From: Strigops habroptila
Taxonomy: Eukaryota; Chordata; Aves; Psittaciformes; Psittacidae
Length of the DNA: 64,000 nt
Direction of reading: 5' to 3'
NCBI RefSeq assembly: GCF_004027225.2
Contig: NC_044297.2
Span: 2,393,569-2,457,568 of the forward strand
Shown: piece after piece, positions 10,501 to 22,339 of the stretch
Position numbering within the stretch: the first letter of the stretch is position 1
Layout of the letters: the number at the start of each line of letters is the position of its first letter
The notes under the pieces: model-generated
Told to the model about the DNA's origin: nothing
Databases searched by the model: none
What the model saw: only the letters and a program-made list of their open reading frames with translations
Made by a program: the position numbers and the translations under genes

Positions 10501-13500
10501 AGACAATTCATCTACAGGGCAAGAAAGGAAGGATTTGTTTGTCAAGTCCTTCTGCTCCTGAGACCTCCCCCAGGTGCAGGAAAAGGCAATAGGAAAAGTG
10601 GTGGGGTTTTTTCATTTCCTTGCTGGAAATGATGGAGAAATGCTCCAAAAAAAGAAGTGGATCAGCTCTGACAGAAGCACTGAGCAACTAAATAAGGTAA
10701 TGCTGGTGGTGGGACACAGGCCGCACAGCAGCTGTGGATGGATAGAGGAAGCCTCATGAGAAGCTGGCTGAATGGAGAGCAGTGGGAGAATCGGCACCGC
10801 AGAGAGCAGGGAAAGGCTGGGATGTGCATGCCAGAGGTTTTCCAGGAGAAGTACTCAGTGGGCTGGGAATCAGAATCCCAGACCGGTTTGGGTTGAAGGG
10901 ACCTTAAAGCTCATCCAGTTCCAACCCCCTGCCACAGGCAGGGACACCTTCCACTAGAGCAGGTTGCTCCAAGCCCCTGTGTCCAACCTGGCCTTGAACA
11001 CTGCCAGGGATGGGGCAGCCACAGCTTCTCTGGGCACCCTGTGCCAGCGCCTCAGCACCCTCACAGGGAACAACTTCTGCCTCAGAGCTCATCTCAATCT
11101 CCCCTCTGGCAGGTTAAAGCCATTCCCCTTGTCCTGTCCCTCCATCCCTTGTCCAAAGCCCCTCTCCAGGTTTCCTGGAGCCCCTTTAGGCACTGGAGCT
11201 GCTCTAAGGTCTCCCCTTAAGGAGCCTTCTCTTCTCCAGGCTGAAGCAGCCCAGCTCTCTCAGCCTGGCTCCATAGGCTCCAGCCCTTGGAGCATCAGGA
11301 GAGCCCTGTGGGAGCCAAACCCTGTCAATCCCACGCTAACCCTCCCCAGCGCATCCCTCTGTGCTCTGTGCTCATCTTAAGGGGCTCAAAACCCAGCATC
11401 CAAACTCCTGAACATCACACCCAGACTTCACTCCTCAGCACAGGCTCATTCCCCATCCCATGGGGCAGAAAATTCCCAACCCCCCAAGCCGCTTACTGAG
11501 CCCTGCTCTGGGTTGGATGCCCGAAGTCCCCATGGGTGCCATGGGCTGTGTGTAAAAGCCACAAGGGTGCTGAGAGAGCAGAAAAAGCAAGGTGGAACAC
11601 AAGATGCTGTAACTCGCAGCCTGGTGCCGAAGGAAGCAGAGAGGAGCCGGTCTAACACGTCCCTGCCAGCCGCAACACAGCTGGCAAGGCTAAGTTTAGA
11701 CTCACCAGCTTAGCAAGGGTCATTCCTGTTCAGCAGAACTCATGAGCTCCAGGCTGCGGTGCCGAAGAATTCCATGGAAATGCCCTGTCCTGGTGGAGGA
11801 GCAGCCATCGGCTCAGCCAAGATGGGAAGGACAAGCCCTGGAGCAGCGGGTCCCAGCGAGGCAATGCAGCCTCCCCAAAAAGCCAGGTCCTCCCAGCTCC
11901 TTCCCCTCCTGCTCCTCCCCACGAGGGCTCCCCGACATGGCGGGTGCCTCAGCTGAGCCATGGTTTCCATTAGCACAAAGCCCTTCCCCTGACAGAGGCG
12001 TTGGTATTTTTAGTTCAAGGGGAATGGATCCAATCTGGCTTTAACCAACACGAAATGAAGACCTGATGGGCGCCAGAGCCAAACTGAATCAACCCATTTC
12101 ACAAGCTTAACTCTACTGGCTTTTTACCTGACACCAGAAGGCAGCGTGCTGGAGCAATTATTTAGTAGGAAAATGAGACAAGAGGGATCATGAGACGTCT
12201 GTAAAAGCACCTACAGACACGTGCTGACTTTGTGGACTCTTCTCACTACAAGAAGAAGGTTCATTTTGCCAGCACCGTGTTCTTCATGCAAACTGCAAAC
12301 CCTCCCCTTCATAAGCAGGAGCAGCAAAGATGCAGTTGGACCTGTTGGGGCTGTTGGTTGCACCTCTCCTCCTCCAACCCACACAGTCAGATTGAAGTGC
12401 TGAGCTGCCCTAAACAGTCTGCTGCAAACTGTGGTGAGGACACACAGTGCTGCTGGTTGAGCTGGTTCATGGAGGGAACCCCAGCCCTGCTCCCCAAACC
12501 CTTGACCATCACAACCCCATGAATGGCACCCTCATGCTCCAGTGATGCCCCATGGTTTGGTCCTCTGGACACAGCAGTTCTCAGCGTTTCAAGTGAGGAC
12601 AGACAAGTTTTGACCCAAAGTGCGCAGGCACAGAGTTTTTTGCTGAGCAGAGGTTCTCCCTCACCCCGATCCTTGTTCAATAAAACAAATGGAAAACTCA
12701 GCAGGTCATTAAATCAAACCATTCTTTCTCCTCCCACACAAAAGCTGTGGGCTTTGCATCAGAAAAATTGAGCTCAGCTTCCATATTGTTTTTGCTGTGA
12801 TTACAGAATCTCTGCATCCCAGCCTGGTTTGGGTTGGAAAGGACCTTAAAGCTCCTCCAGTTCCAACCCGCTGCCATGGGCAGGGACACCTTCCACTAGA
12901 GCAGGTTGCTCCAAGCCCCTGTGTCCAACCTGGCCTTGAACACTGCCAGGGATGGGGCAGCCACAGCTTCTCTGGGCACCCTGTGCCAGCGCCTCAGCAC
13001 CCTCACAGGGAAGAGCTTCTGCCTCAGAGCTCATCTCAATCTCCCCTCTGGCAGGTTAAAGCCATTCCCCTTGGCCTGTCCCTACAGGCCCTTGTCCAAA
13101 GCCCCTCTCCAGGTTTCCTGTAGCCCCTTTAGGCACTGGGAGACGCTGCAATGGGCTTCCTGCAAAGGTTGCCCCTAAGCCAAGCTGATCTCCATGGGGA
13201 ATAACCAGCTCCCCCCCAGATAAAGTCATCTGGCTCATGCCTGGTGATGCCAAAGTCCCCCAAACTGCAGCTCGGCAACAGGAGAACTCATGATGCAGAA
13301 GAGGAGCTGACATGCCAAGGCCACATGGCACATCCTGTCTGTTAAGATACTCTGAATACACCTATTTAGGTGGAAAATGGGATTTCTTCCCTGGGTTTCA
13401 GGCTTATTCCCACCAGTTCTGCAGAGCCCCAGACACTGTTTTGCTGGACTCTGCTGACCTCGGTATTTGTGAGCTCGGGGCTGAAAGCCAAGATGTACAA

Positions 13501-14509
13501 GTCAGATGCCCATGGTCAGGCTCCCAAACCCACATCCCAGCCTCTGAACAAGAGTGGGTTCTGTTCTAGGTGTTTCCCAAAGCCCCTGCCTTGGGAAGCC
13601 AGCGAGGGTTGTTGCTGCTCAGAGCCTCTACAAGACAAGTCTCTCTTATTTAGGATGTTCCTTTAACACAACCAAGTTGCATCTTCAGCTGGAGAGCGTT
13701 TACTCACACCCTGCTCAATGGAAACCACCCCATTTGCCACATGTCCAAGGCAGGGAGTTGCAACCAGATGATCTTTAAGGTCCCTTCCAACCCAAACCAT
13801 TCTGTTATTCTATGTCCAGACCTCATTGCCTGTGGGACTGGTGGCTTCTCATCCCCCAAGCTGCACAAGAACACACAAGGTATGTGTTACAGGAGAGGAA
13901 GCCACTACTTGCATTATATTTAGCTTCAAAGGCTGTAACCCTTTCACAAATTAAAATCACCCAGCCTTTGTTGCTCGGGCAGGGCTTTGATGCTGGAATT
14001 CCCAGCGCAGCTTCTCCACTACTTAGTCATAAAAATAAACCACTTCTCCTTCCAACCAAACCCGCCTCACATGTGCAAACTCAGTTCCACGTTCCTGAGA
14101 ATTCCTTACAGCCAACACCAGAGCCAGGAGCCGGGGCCTCGCCTGGGGTCCGTTAAAACAAGTTTATTCCCCATCCGCGGACACATGGAAGAGGTTTTGT
14201 TGGGGCGGTTTTTGTTCGTTGCAGCATGGCAAATTCATTTAGGAATTGGCCTTATTCCTGGGAACGGGGCAGGAGCTGCTGCTCTGGAAGCAGAACTGCT
14301 CCCTGGTGTGTTCCTGCATGGAAGTGGAGCTCCGGGGAAGGGCAGGGAGGGAGGAAAAGGGGGGATATTCCCGGTGTCCCCCCATCGCCCCGCAGCAGGA
14401 GGGCGGGGAGCGGGACCCCATCGTACCCCAAACCCCCCCCTCCGCGGCCCCGCTCTCACCGTTGCAGCCGGGAGCCGCTCCGCCGTGCGCGGCGCCGGGC
14501 CATGGCCAT
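7595..14509 (-). CDS. RNF122: RNF122, membrane RING-H2 E3 ubiquitin ligase
   Basis: RNF122 is a small ER/Golgi-type membrane protein with a C-terminal RING-H2 domain that transfers ubiquitin from an E2. In transcript order the coding exons are 14509-14460, 9543-9400, 8510-8465, 8230-8189, 7869-7787 and 7709-7595. Phases join to 159 residues; human is 155. Seen in order: a basic N-terminus, [12 protein letters not shown], one membrane segment ([20 protein letters not shown]), [30 protein letters not shown], then the RING-H2 ligands C-A-V-C, C-Q-H-A-F-H-x2-C and C-P-M-C, ending LLDELV. All zinc ligands are present. The first coding exon is chosen because ATG at 14507-14509 has a good context and its donor joins exon 2 in phase. 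It encodes [17 protein letters not shown] rather than the human-type MHPFQWCNGCFCG start, so the N-terminus is the least certain part. Confidence 0.92.
10868..11312 (-). repeat. CR1 LINE 3' fragment, young-looking
   Basis: Reverse-oriented CR1 starting at the 3' tip (CAGAATCCCAGACCGGTTTG), then GTTGAAGGGACCTTAAAGC, the GGCAGGGACACCTTCCACTA block and GCACCCTGTGCCAGCGCCTC, continuing to a CTGAAGCAGCCCAGCTCTCT stretch. It is nearly identical over about 270 bases to the copy at 12803, which suggests a recently active subfamily. Confidence 0.92.
12803..13145 (-). repeat. CR1 LINE 3' fragment, young-looking
   Basis: This is a second reverse-oriented CR1 in RNF122 intron 1, with the same blocks as the copy at 10868 (CCAGTTCCAACC, CTTCCACTAGAGCAGGTTGC, GCACCCTGTGCCAGCGCCTC). 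Only scattered differences separate the two. Confidence 0.92.
13748..13814 (+). repeat. CR1 LINE 3' tip
   Basis: A short forward CR1 tail reading CCAGATGATCTTTAAGGTCC, CTTCCAACCCAAACCATTCT and ending TTATTCTATG. Confidence 0.88.
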
Positions 14510-14660
14510 GGCCGGGAACGGGAATGGGAACGGGAGCGGCCCGAAACCCCGCCCCGAGCCCCCGGGGCCGCCCCCGGGGCCGCCCCAGCCGCGGGCGCAG
14601 CGCCGAGCACCCGGCGGCTGGAGATGGGGATGGATGGGGATCGCGGGGTGATCCCAAACA
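14510..14660 (-). promoter_or_regulatory. RNF122: RNF122 CpG-rich promoter / 5' UTR
   Basis: A GC- and CpG-dense segment around 14380-14610 surrounds the RNF122 first coding exon and extends upstream of it on the minus strand. It holds a short hexamer-like repeat, GGGAAC/GGGAAT, at 14513-14538. The reading frame of RNF122 stays open upstream to about 14722, so a longer N-terminus is not excluded by stops. No TATA box was seen. Confidence 0.42.
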
Positions 14661-14764
14661 CACCGACAGGCTGGATGGAGCAGCCCTGAGGAGTTGGGGG
14701 TGTTGGAGGAGAAGCTCCCCATGACCCGGCTTCAGTGTGTGCTTGAGCCCAGAACCCGCTGTGG

Positions 14765-14994
14765 ATATTAGGGCTGGAGATGAGGATCAATTCCTCCCCC
14801 AGAGGGTGCTCAGGCATTGGAACAGGCTGCCCAGGGCAGGGCTGGAGTCACCGTCCCTGCAAGTGTTCACACCCCGTGTAGCCGAGGCCTCAGTGCCATG
14901 GGTTAGTGGTGGCCTTGGCAGTGCTGGGGAATGGTTGGACTCGATGATCTTAAAGCTCTTTTCCAACCTGGCTGATTCCATGATTCCATGATTC
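14765..14994 (+). repeat. CR1 LINE 3' fragment, older subfamily
   Basis: Forward CR1 with AGGCATTGGAACAGGCTGCC, TCACCGTCCCTGCAAGTGTT, GGTTGGACTCGATGATCTTA, TTTTCCAACCTGGCTGATTC and a tail of repeated ATTCCATG units. Its sequence differs from the GACACCTTCCACTAGAGCAGG-type copies, so it is another CR1 subfamily. It lies between RNF122 and DUSP26. Confidence 0.92.
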
Positions 14995-16454
14995 CCAGCC
15001 TCACAAGCCACCTGGCTGGAGCCCAGCCCATCTTTGAGCATGCTCCAGCCTTTTGGGGGAACCTGACCTCCTGGTGGCTCTCAATCTTCTGCACGAGATG
15101 GCTTTGGACATGATCAGCATCTCCATCCAAACTGTGCACCCTGCAGGTGACTGGGGACCACAAAGGGCTGTGAAATGGCCCTGTGAGCCCTGTCAGGGAC
15201 AGCAGCATCTCAGGGGCTGTGTGTCCTCCTCCTCCTCCAAAAGCTCTGAGGATGAAGCAGGTTCCTGCTGATAGTCCTCCCAAAATCAGGGAGCTTTCCC
15301 CCGCTGCACTGTGATGTCCCTGAGCACTGCAGGCACACAGCAAGGTGCAGCACGCCGCGGGCTCTGGCAGTGCTTGTGCTCTCTGGATTAGTTTGCTGAT
15401 CCTCCAAACACAACCTCCCCTCGTGCTCAGAGCCTCCCTGATCCCAGCTTTATCCAACAACAGCCCTGCCCCGCATTCGGGGCCCGGTTCACAGCGGTCT
15501 GCACAAAGGGAGCTCCGCAGCAGCAAGAAGCACAAAGCAGAGCTGTAAAACCACAACAGGAGGCATTTCACACCCCCAGGACCTTGCCAAGCCACAATCA
15601 TCCCCTGCTGAAGCTTCTGGTATGTCCAACAGTCCCAGCAGTGCCTGGTGCTGCTGCAGATGTGACCAGCCCCTCTGCATTGCCCAACACAAGTTCCTCC
15701 TTGTTCAGTGTCTGCAGCCCTTGCTCAGGGTAACCTCAGCCCTGCTGCCAGCAGTTGATCTGATCCATCTGCCAGCACCTTTGGTGCTGTGCCCTGAGCA
15801 CCCTGGGGCACCTCATAAGTACATAGTCCCCATCCCAGGAGCATATTGTGTGCCCCAAGCCAAGGGGCTCACTCTGCGTAGTCATCAGGCTCCTCTTGCT
15901 CCGTGTTTACGTGATCTCAGCAGGACACATCAGCCAAGCGGAGCTTCGTGTGCTCTCAGGAAGTGGAGGAAGAATGGGGCTATAATAAGAGCGGGTGGAC
16001 AATGAGTGCTGGCAGTGTGCAGGGACAGCCTGGTACCCGTGGGACCGGTGCCATCACACACACACTCGCTCCTGGCCACCCTTCTGGGGCTCACCCATCC
16101 CTTCTGCAAGCGGTGAAGGTGTTTTCACAGGTCCCAGGGGACAGCCAGCCCTTCTGCAAGCCGGTCTCCCTTTGGGAGACCAACATCGCCACCTCGTGAT
16201 GGATGGTGACCCTGGTGATGGCCAGCCCGGCTCTGCTTTCCACCAGGAGCCCCCACTGCTGGAGGAAAAGGAGAGGAGAGGCCCAGCACAGGCACTGGCA
16301 CCAGTGGGGTCTGATGGGGCCAGCTCCTTGACCCAGGAGGACTCAAGTCCATCTCAGCCCCGAGCACTCGGTGATGCTCTCCCACCAACTCCGGTGCCAA
16401 ACCCCAGCCTAAACTCAAAAAAGGCTGCCCCAAAGCACACAAGGGATGGCCAGA
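14995..16454. other. RNF122-DUSP26 intergenic sequence
   Basis: No gene, RNA or further repeat was recognised. Reading frames of up to about 230 codons here and in the adjoining CR1 are low-complexity and resemble nothing I know. Confidence 0.5.
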
Positions 16455-17025
16455 CTTGTTCCTTAGCACTGTCTTTATTTGTACAGGTTAACACTAGGCA
16501 TGGAGGACATCCAAACACTGCGACGAAAGGCCTGTTTGCCTGAGCCCACACACCAGACCTAATTCACATTGCTACACAGACCAGAAACAAATGGGAGACA
16601 AGACAAGGAACGCACAGAGCTTCAGTCTCCTGGGAGGGAGGGACAGGACTGGCTTGGCAAATGCATCTGCCACATGGGAGAATGAAGCCTTAAAGGCTTC
16701 CTGGAGCCCACAGGGATAGAGTAACCTATAACGTGGGGCTGAGTCCCTCCAGAGGCATCTTGGAGCGAGCAGGCTGGGAAGGAGGCTATACTTTAGACCT
16801 ACCTAGGTGGCAAGATTGCAAGTTGAGGGCCTAGGCATTACCACTAGGAATAGCTCACATGTTTGGGGACCTCTTTAACAGAGAAGGAGGCCCAGGAGCC
16901 AGCTGCGTGTAACCCATTAGCTGCCAAGCATCTGCACCGCGAGGAAAGCCCTATCTCTGCCACACAGTGGGCAATGGGGTCGGGTGAGCACCGCACACAC
17001 TGTGCTCCCACCACACAACCCCTCT
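16455..17025 (-). other. DUSP26: DUSP26 3' untranslated region
   Basis: Non-coding sequence from the DUSP26 stop codon to just past the AATAAA on the minus strand at 16474-16479. The limit is inferred from that signal. Confidence 0.6.
16474..16479 (-). terminator. DUSP26: DUSP26 poly(A) signal AATAAA
   Basis: A canonical AATAAA on the minus strand about 550 bases downstream of the DUSP26 stop. Confidence 0.7.
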
Positions 17026-18418
17026 TCACGCGCTCCTCTTCAGCCTCAGGGCATTGTCCAGGGCGACCAGCTGGCGCAAGAAACCCCGGTTGGGGATGAT
17101 ACCACGGTGGTCCTTGACCGTCTTTATGGCTTCTACAAGGGGCATGTGGTGGCGGATCATGAGGTAGGCGAGGACCAAGGTGGCCGACCTGCTCACCCCG
17201 ACAGCACAGTGCACAAGGATCCTTCCTGGGGGTGAAACACAGGGGCTGTGTTGCAGCAGACCAAATATTCCCATTAAAAACTTACTAAGGACCCAACTAT
17301 TTGCCATGGTGGATCCTGGAGCTCCAGACTTCTGGATGTGCAGCCTCTGGGGCTAGACGTAGGGCTCCAGTTATAACATGGCCGTGATGCACTGTGGTCC
17401 CCCTCTTGGAAGAGGGTATCAGTGTATCCTTATCTCCCAAAACAGACTGAGCCACAGCTCAGGACACAGGTTAGGACTGTGACCTGGGGTACCAGTGCTC
17501 ACATCTAGCTTGTTCCCTCTTGGAGGAGGTGATCCAGTGCAGGAGACACCATCCCAGGCTAGAAACACCATTCTTTTCTATTGCTTAGCAATAGGATGTC
17601 GACCTAGCTTCCCACCTTCTTCCTATCCCTGCTCCCCACTTCTCTCCCAGCAATCTTTACCACCAACCTTCGTTCAGCGCTTGGTGGATGAAGTCAGCTG
17701 CAGGATAAAAGTAGGGGCTCATGTCGAAGGAAGGAGAGTCGTGGGCCTCGATGCCCAGGTAGCGGATGCCCGTGCCCTCGTAGTACTCAGCACCCCCCCT
17801 CCACTTGCTGTGTGAGGCGTTGAGGATGTGGGTGATGCGCAGGTGAGCCAGCTCACGCCGGTTGGCCGCTATATCTCTGCAGAGAACAAGAAACAGTGTG
17901 AAGAAGCATAGGTTTAGACCAGTTAACAGTTTCCAAGGGCAATATAAGGGCTGTCCTGGACCATATTTACGTCTGAGAAAGCTGGATGCAAAGGTAAATA
18001 TGCCAGACTCTTGAATTTTAAGTCAATCTCAGTGTCTGACTCCACAGCGCTACCCCACCACAGCAGTACTCTGAACTCACACAGCCATACTTATATCCTT
18101 CCTCCTCCTTTGTCCCAATGTACCACACTCATCACATCCTCCTCTCCCTCTCATTTCTCAACCTCCCCCTCCCAGATTTCCGTATTTCACGACAATAGCC
18201 CTGAACCCCCACAGTTCTTGTCGCCCTTCCAATACATACTGATCGCCCAAGTAGAGTCCTGGCCAGACTTCATCAGCATGATTACAGGCTGTCTTTCCTG
18301 TGTACAGCAACCTTTCCAGCTCGAAGACGCTGAGGATGGGGTGGTTGTTGCGCTCTTCCCGCGAGCCCCGGCTCGGTGACCTGGTGCCATTCCTGGAGAA
18401 CCTCGACAGGAAAGCCAT
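17026..18418 (-). CDS. DUSP26: DUSP26, atypical dual-specificity phosphatase
   Basis: DUSP26 removes phosphate from Ser/Thr and Tyr residues of proteins, with reported substrates including p38 MAPK and p53. In transcript order the coding exons are 18418-18240, 17876-17668 and 17225-17026. Phases join to 195 residues; human is 211. Seen in order: SVFELERLLYTGKTACNHAD, VWPGLYLGDQDIA, ITHILNASHSKW, the general-acid loop EAHDSPSFDM, the P-loop HCAVGVSRSATL (HCX5R, catalytic Cys and Arg intact), and IIPNRGFLRQL near the C-terminus. The start at MAFLSRFSR is chosen because it is the first in-frame ATG after a plausible acceptor at 18447-18449. The human N-terminus is somewhat longer. An out-of-frame ATG lies 26 bases upstream at 18442-18444. 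The second intron donor (GTTGGT) is weak but fits the phase. Confidence 0.94.
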
Positions 18419-18446
18419 TGGAGCTGCCGAGACCCACAAGGCATAC

Positions 18447-20523
18447 CTGTGGGATCGTGAAGGCCGGAGAGTGGCCTGGAGGTTGCTTCTGCTGCTGCTG
18501 CCACCCACGGTCCTATCATGGAAGCAGTGGAGATGCCATTAAAACAGCTGGGGACCTCTCGCTCCATCCTTTCTGTAGAATTACTGGCCCAAAGCAGCTA
18601 CTTCTCATCTTCCTGATGAGAGGTCTGCGTCAAGCCAGCTTCCCAGTGTGAGGCAGAGCATCATCTACACTCCCTTCCAAGAAGCAATACTGCTGGGGAG
18701 AAGTGTATGATGCCAGGGCTGGTGAGAGATGCCACAGAGGCAGCCAGATTGCTGAGTCTCCACAGGCTGCAGTTTTGCTCCAGCCCCATGAATTTGGGAT
18801 GAGGCCACATTGGCAAGAGATGTTCTACACAAGACCACCTTCCTTCTGAGCTGGCTCTGGGGCTTTGCCTGCCAGCGGGACAATGCCAGCTCGAGAGCTG
18901 ATGCTGCCAACCTGTGATCAGAAGCAATGAAAGGCAGCCAGGCCTGGGCAAGCCACCAGGATTAGGGAGGAAAAACCCCCAAACAGGTGGAGGATTCCAT
19001 ATGGCAGCACTCAGAGCCTGGCCAGGACCCAGACACCTACAGACCAGGCACAAAAGCCTGTGGGGAGGGAGAGGCAGGATTAACCCCTCCAAATACAGCA
19101 GTCCTGGTGCTGCATTTGAACATCTAGGCCTGGTTTGGGGTGGGAAGAGTTAATTCCAGGGGATGAGAATGCTCATTTTAGAGAGCAGATCCTCTAGGAT
19201 GCAGCTCTGCTCTCAAACCTTTAGATCATGCTGATACTTGTCACACATCTGCAAGAAACCTTCCCTGGACAGCCTCATGGAGCAGGTAACAGCCCCTGCA
19301 GCCAGATGCTTCTCAGAGCTGCCTTTTGTTGCTTGTTTGCTGCTGCCCCACTGACAGAACCACGCACACATGAGACTACAATTCTCTGTCCCAAAATCAC
19401 TGCATCGCACTCTGGAAGGTGTCCAAAGAGCATCCCACCACAGCCCCCAGCAGCAGCTCCGCACTGGCCAGTTGTCTCTGGGACTCAGGGAAGGAAACAC
19501 TGTGACCTTGGGATGGATCAGAGCGTGTCTGTCTGCTCTGACATGTTGCCTAAGGCGCCGGCCAGCAGCCAAGGGTGCAGAAGGAAGGAGCCTCCAGCCA
19601 TTCCTTGGCAACGTGCAGAGGAGGGAAACATTGCAAAGGCATGGGGGACCTCAGAGGGAGTGCAGAGAGCCTCATGGATGTCTCCTTCCATACCCCCTGT
19701 TCCAGGGTGGTAGTTCAAACCCTGTCTGGCACCCTGGGATGCTGCACAGGAGAGGTCAGCCCTGCCTGCACTGCCCATCGCTGGCACTGGGCACACCACT
19801 GAGCTCCCCCGGCTCTCACCCTGACACATCTCCCCTGCCCTGATGAATTTTGGGCTCCTTCATGCTGGGAATCGAGACTTGGCAAACCCTGTCTGGAAAA
19901 GGCATTCCAGCATGGCTGTGTGCCGGGGCCCTTAAACCTTGTGTGACCTTGGTTGCAGCACAAGCCACATGCCACCAGCCCCAGGGCAGCATTAAGAAAC
20001 AAACAGCAGAAGGGTCTGAAAAAAGCAACTGACTCATAAGGCTGTAACTAGCCCGACAGCAGACCCTCTGAGTGCTACAGCTGGAAAACCAGCAATCCAC
20101 ACCTATCCTGGGATGTGGCTCTAGAAACCTCAGGCCCAAAGCTGTCTTCCAGCATCCCACCCCTAACACAGCATCGTGCCAGCACCCCCAAAGCGCTGCA
20201 GGGGAAGAGAGGCTGCCCCACACCCAAAACCTCCAGACAGACCCCAAAGCGCTCCCAGCACCCAAACCTCTCACAGATATCGGCTGTTCCCCCCCTTTTT
20301 AGGCAGGCGAGCACGGGGCTCGCTCCCTGCTCCCCGGAGCACGCTCATGGCTGGCTCCGGAGCCCCTCTGCCCGTCGTGCCATGCTGGGAGGGAGGGGAG
20401 GCACAGCCAGAGCCTGCTTGGATGCTCGGAGGAGGCAGCGCTGGCGGAGGCAGCCCCGCACACCCGGCAGGGACAGACAGACAGACACGCAGGAGGGAGG
20501 AGACGCCCACCCCGTTGCTCTAC
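18447..20523 (-). other. DUSP26 probable first intron
   Basis: This lies between the acceptor preceding the first coding exon and a candidate donor at 20521-20523. No coding sequence or CR1 copy was recognised. Confidence 0.4.
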
Positions 20524-20640
20524 CTTTGCGAGGGCTGTGGCTTCCCGGCTCGGAGCGAGTGCCGTAGTCAGATCCAGTCGGCCATGTCTTCCCACTGCTG
20601 CCGCCGCCGCTGGAGAAAGGCTGATGTATGAACATCTATT
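20524..20640 (-). promoter_or_regulatory. DUSP26: candidate DUSP26 untranslated first exon and promoter
   Basis: On the minus strand a good donor (CGCAAAG then GTAGAGC) closes a GC-rich segment beginning near 20630. The CpG-rich stretch spans about 20290-20600. This suits a non-coding first exon for DUSP26, whose coding exon opens at a splice acceptor. Transcript evidence is absent, so this is inference. Confidence 0.35.
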
Positions 20641-22339
20641 TTAAGCCATGACATGTCCAGAGGCAGGTTTGTTTATATCATGCTGTGCATGGATGGGTGA
20701 GGGAGGAATGCGGGAGACGGGCAAGGCGTGCAGGCACACACACATAGAAGTGCCCACGACTGTGCAGACAAAACCAACAGCGACAATAACATGGCAAAAT
20801 TCTCCTGCCAGCTTTTCTCTCACTCCTCCTCCAGCAAACCAGGAGCTTTCTCAGTTGCTCTGAGAGGGAGAGAAGAAAAAAGCCAGGAAAGTGGTGCTGA
20901 TGCCACACTCACCCATACCTCAACATGCAGCCAACCCCAGAGGATGCTGCTTCATACTTACAGTTGACCTTGTCCTGTCCCCCCTTTGCTGGGGTCTATT
21001 TGGCAGAGCCAGGGCTTGGTGACAGCTTCATTCGCTAAGAGAATAAGCCTTAAAGGCAGGGAGTGTGGGGGGATGTATGTGGTGAGACGACAAACTATTT
21101 ACAAATTGATGTCAAATTCAGGGAATACTTATTTTTTTATGGGGGGGAAAAAAAATAGAGGAAACTGGAAGATTGCAGCTTTTTGTTTTGACATTTTCTA
21201 AATGACACCATTCATTTCAGAAGTGCTGCAGTGTTTTTCAGTTAAGCGTTTTCCAGGCAGAATATGCTCCTTTTCCCTTTGAAGTGCTGGCTTTCGATGT
21301 AAAAGTTTGATTCAAATCAGCAAGTAGGAGTGTGGTGGGAAAAACCAACCCGAGGAAGAATCGAAACATGCTGTTCCAGGCCAAACACATCCTAAGAACT
21401 TTTATGGCATTCCCTCCCCTACTCCTAATGGATTAAAACCCAGGTTTTTTTCCTGAGTTTTCAGATGAACTTGTGTTTATCCCAGGATACAGAAGCTCCA
21501 AGGATGAACTCAGCATCACCAGATCCCCACCCTGTGCCACATGCACCACAGCATGTACACACAACATGGTTTAGCTGGGCTTTTTCAACATCCATCATGG
21601 ACAGCACAGGTCCCATATGTGCAACCTCACCACCTTTCAGTGTATCACAGGCCTGGTTTCCCCCCCATCATGTATAGCTAAATGACAGGGTTATCAGGAG
21701 CTAAACTGGAGGTTAACAGCATATATGGTTTCAAAAAGACTTTGGACACACCTGGATTTCAGATCTCTCAGCTTTCCCCATGATGTTCTGGATACAGCTT
21801 TAGCCTTGGAAGTAGATAACGCCCCAGAAGCTGGAGGATATGCTCAGAAGGCATTTGGGATATGCCTTGCTCTTCGCTGCTTTCCCCAAGCAGTAACTGC
21901 TGGCTGCTGTGGAGCTGGGTGCCAGGGATGATGGACTTTGCCTGCTCCAATTCCTTTTCACCTGCAGAAGTATTCACCCAGTATTAACAAGTGCCAGAAG
22001 AGACCCACAAAGGCGCAGATCCGGGGGTCCCTGCCAGCTACCATCACCTGATCCTCAGGGAACAGAGGCTCCAGCTCCATCCATCCCAAATGCTCCTTAG
22101 TAAAGAGCTCTGCTGTGTGAACCCCCCCAGGGTGGCTGTGCCCATCAGCCACGTTGGGGCAGCAGATGGGACATGTCAGGTAGCTGCATTGCCAGCAGCT
22201 GCAGGCACAGAGGCAGAGCTAGGAGGTGCAGCCCCATGGGCTGGCCAGGAACAGCCTCCTCCTCTCCTGGTACGGCTTCCAAAAGCTCCTGCCCTCAAGA
22301 AATGCCACCCTGCTGCCACCTCCCTTTGTTCCCAGACAA
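20641..22339. other. gene desert, first part
   Basis: No gene recognised. There is an A/T- and G-rich homopolymer patch near 21128-21158 and otherwise single-copy-looking sequence. This is the start of the desert that in human separates DUSP26 from UNC5D. Confidence 0.5.

Larger units (their letters stand above)
9544..14459 (-). other. RNF122 first intron
   Basis: This 4.9-kb intron has no further RNF122 coding exon that I can recognise. I looked on the minus strand for a human-type MHPFQWCNGCF first exon and did not find it. It contains two long CR1 copies in the same orientation (10868-11312 and 12803-13145) and a short CR1 tail (13748-13814). The remaining sequence is unremarkable. Confidence 0.6.

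Noticed and set aside
14235-14817. Several 140-245 codon frames across the RNF122 CpG-rich region
   Set aside because: They are Pro/Arg/Gly-rich translations of GC-rich DNA in all frames. Only the short stretch at 14460-14509 splices in phase to a known gene.
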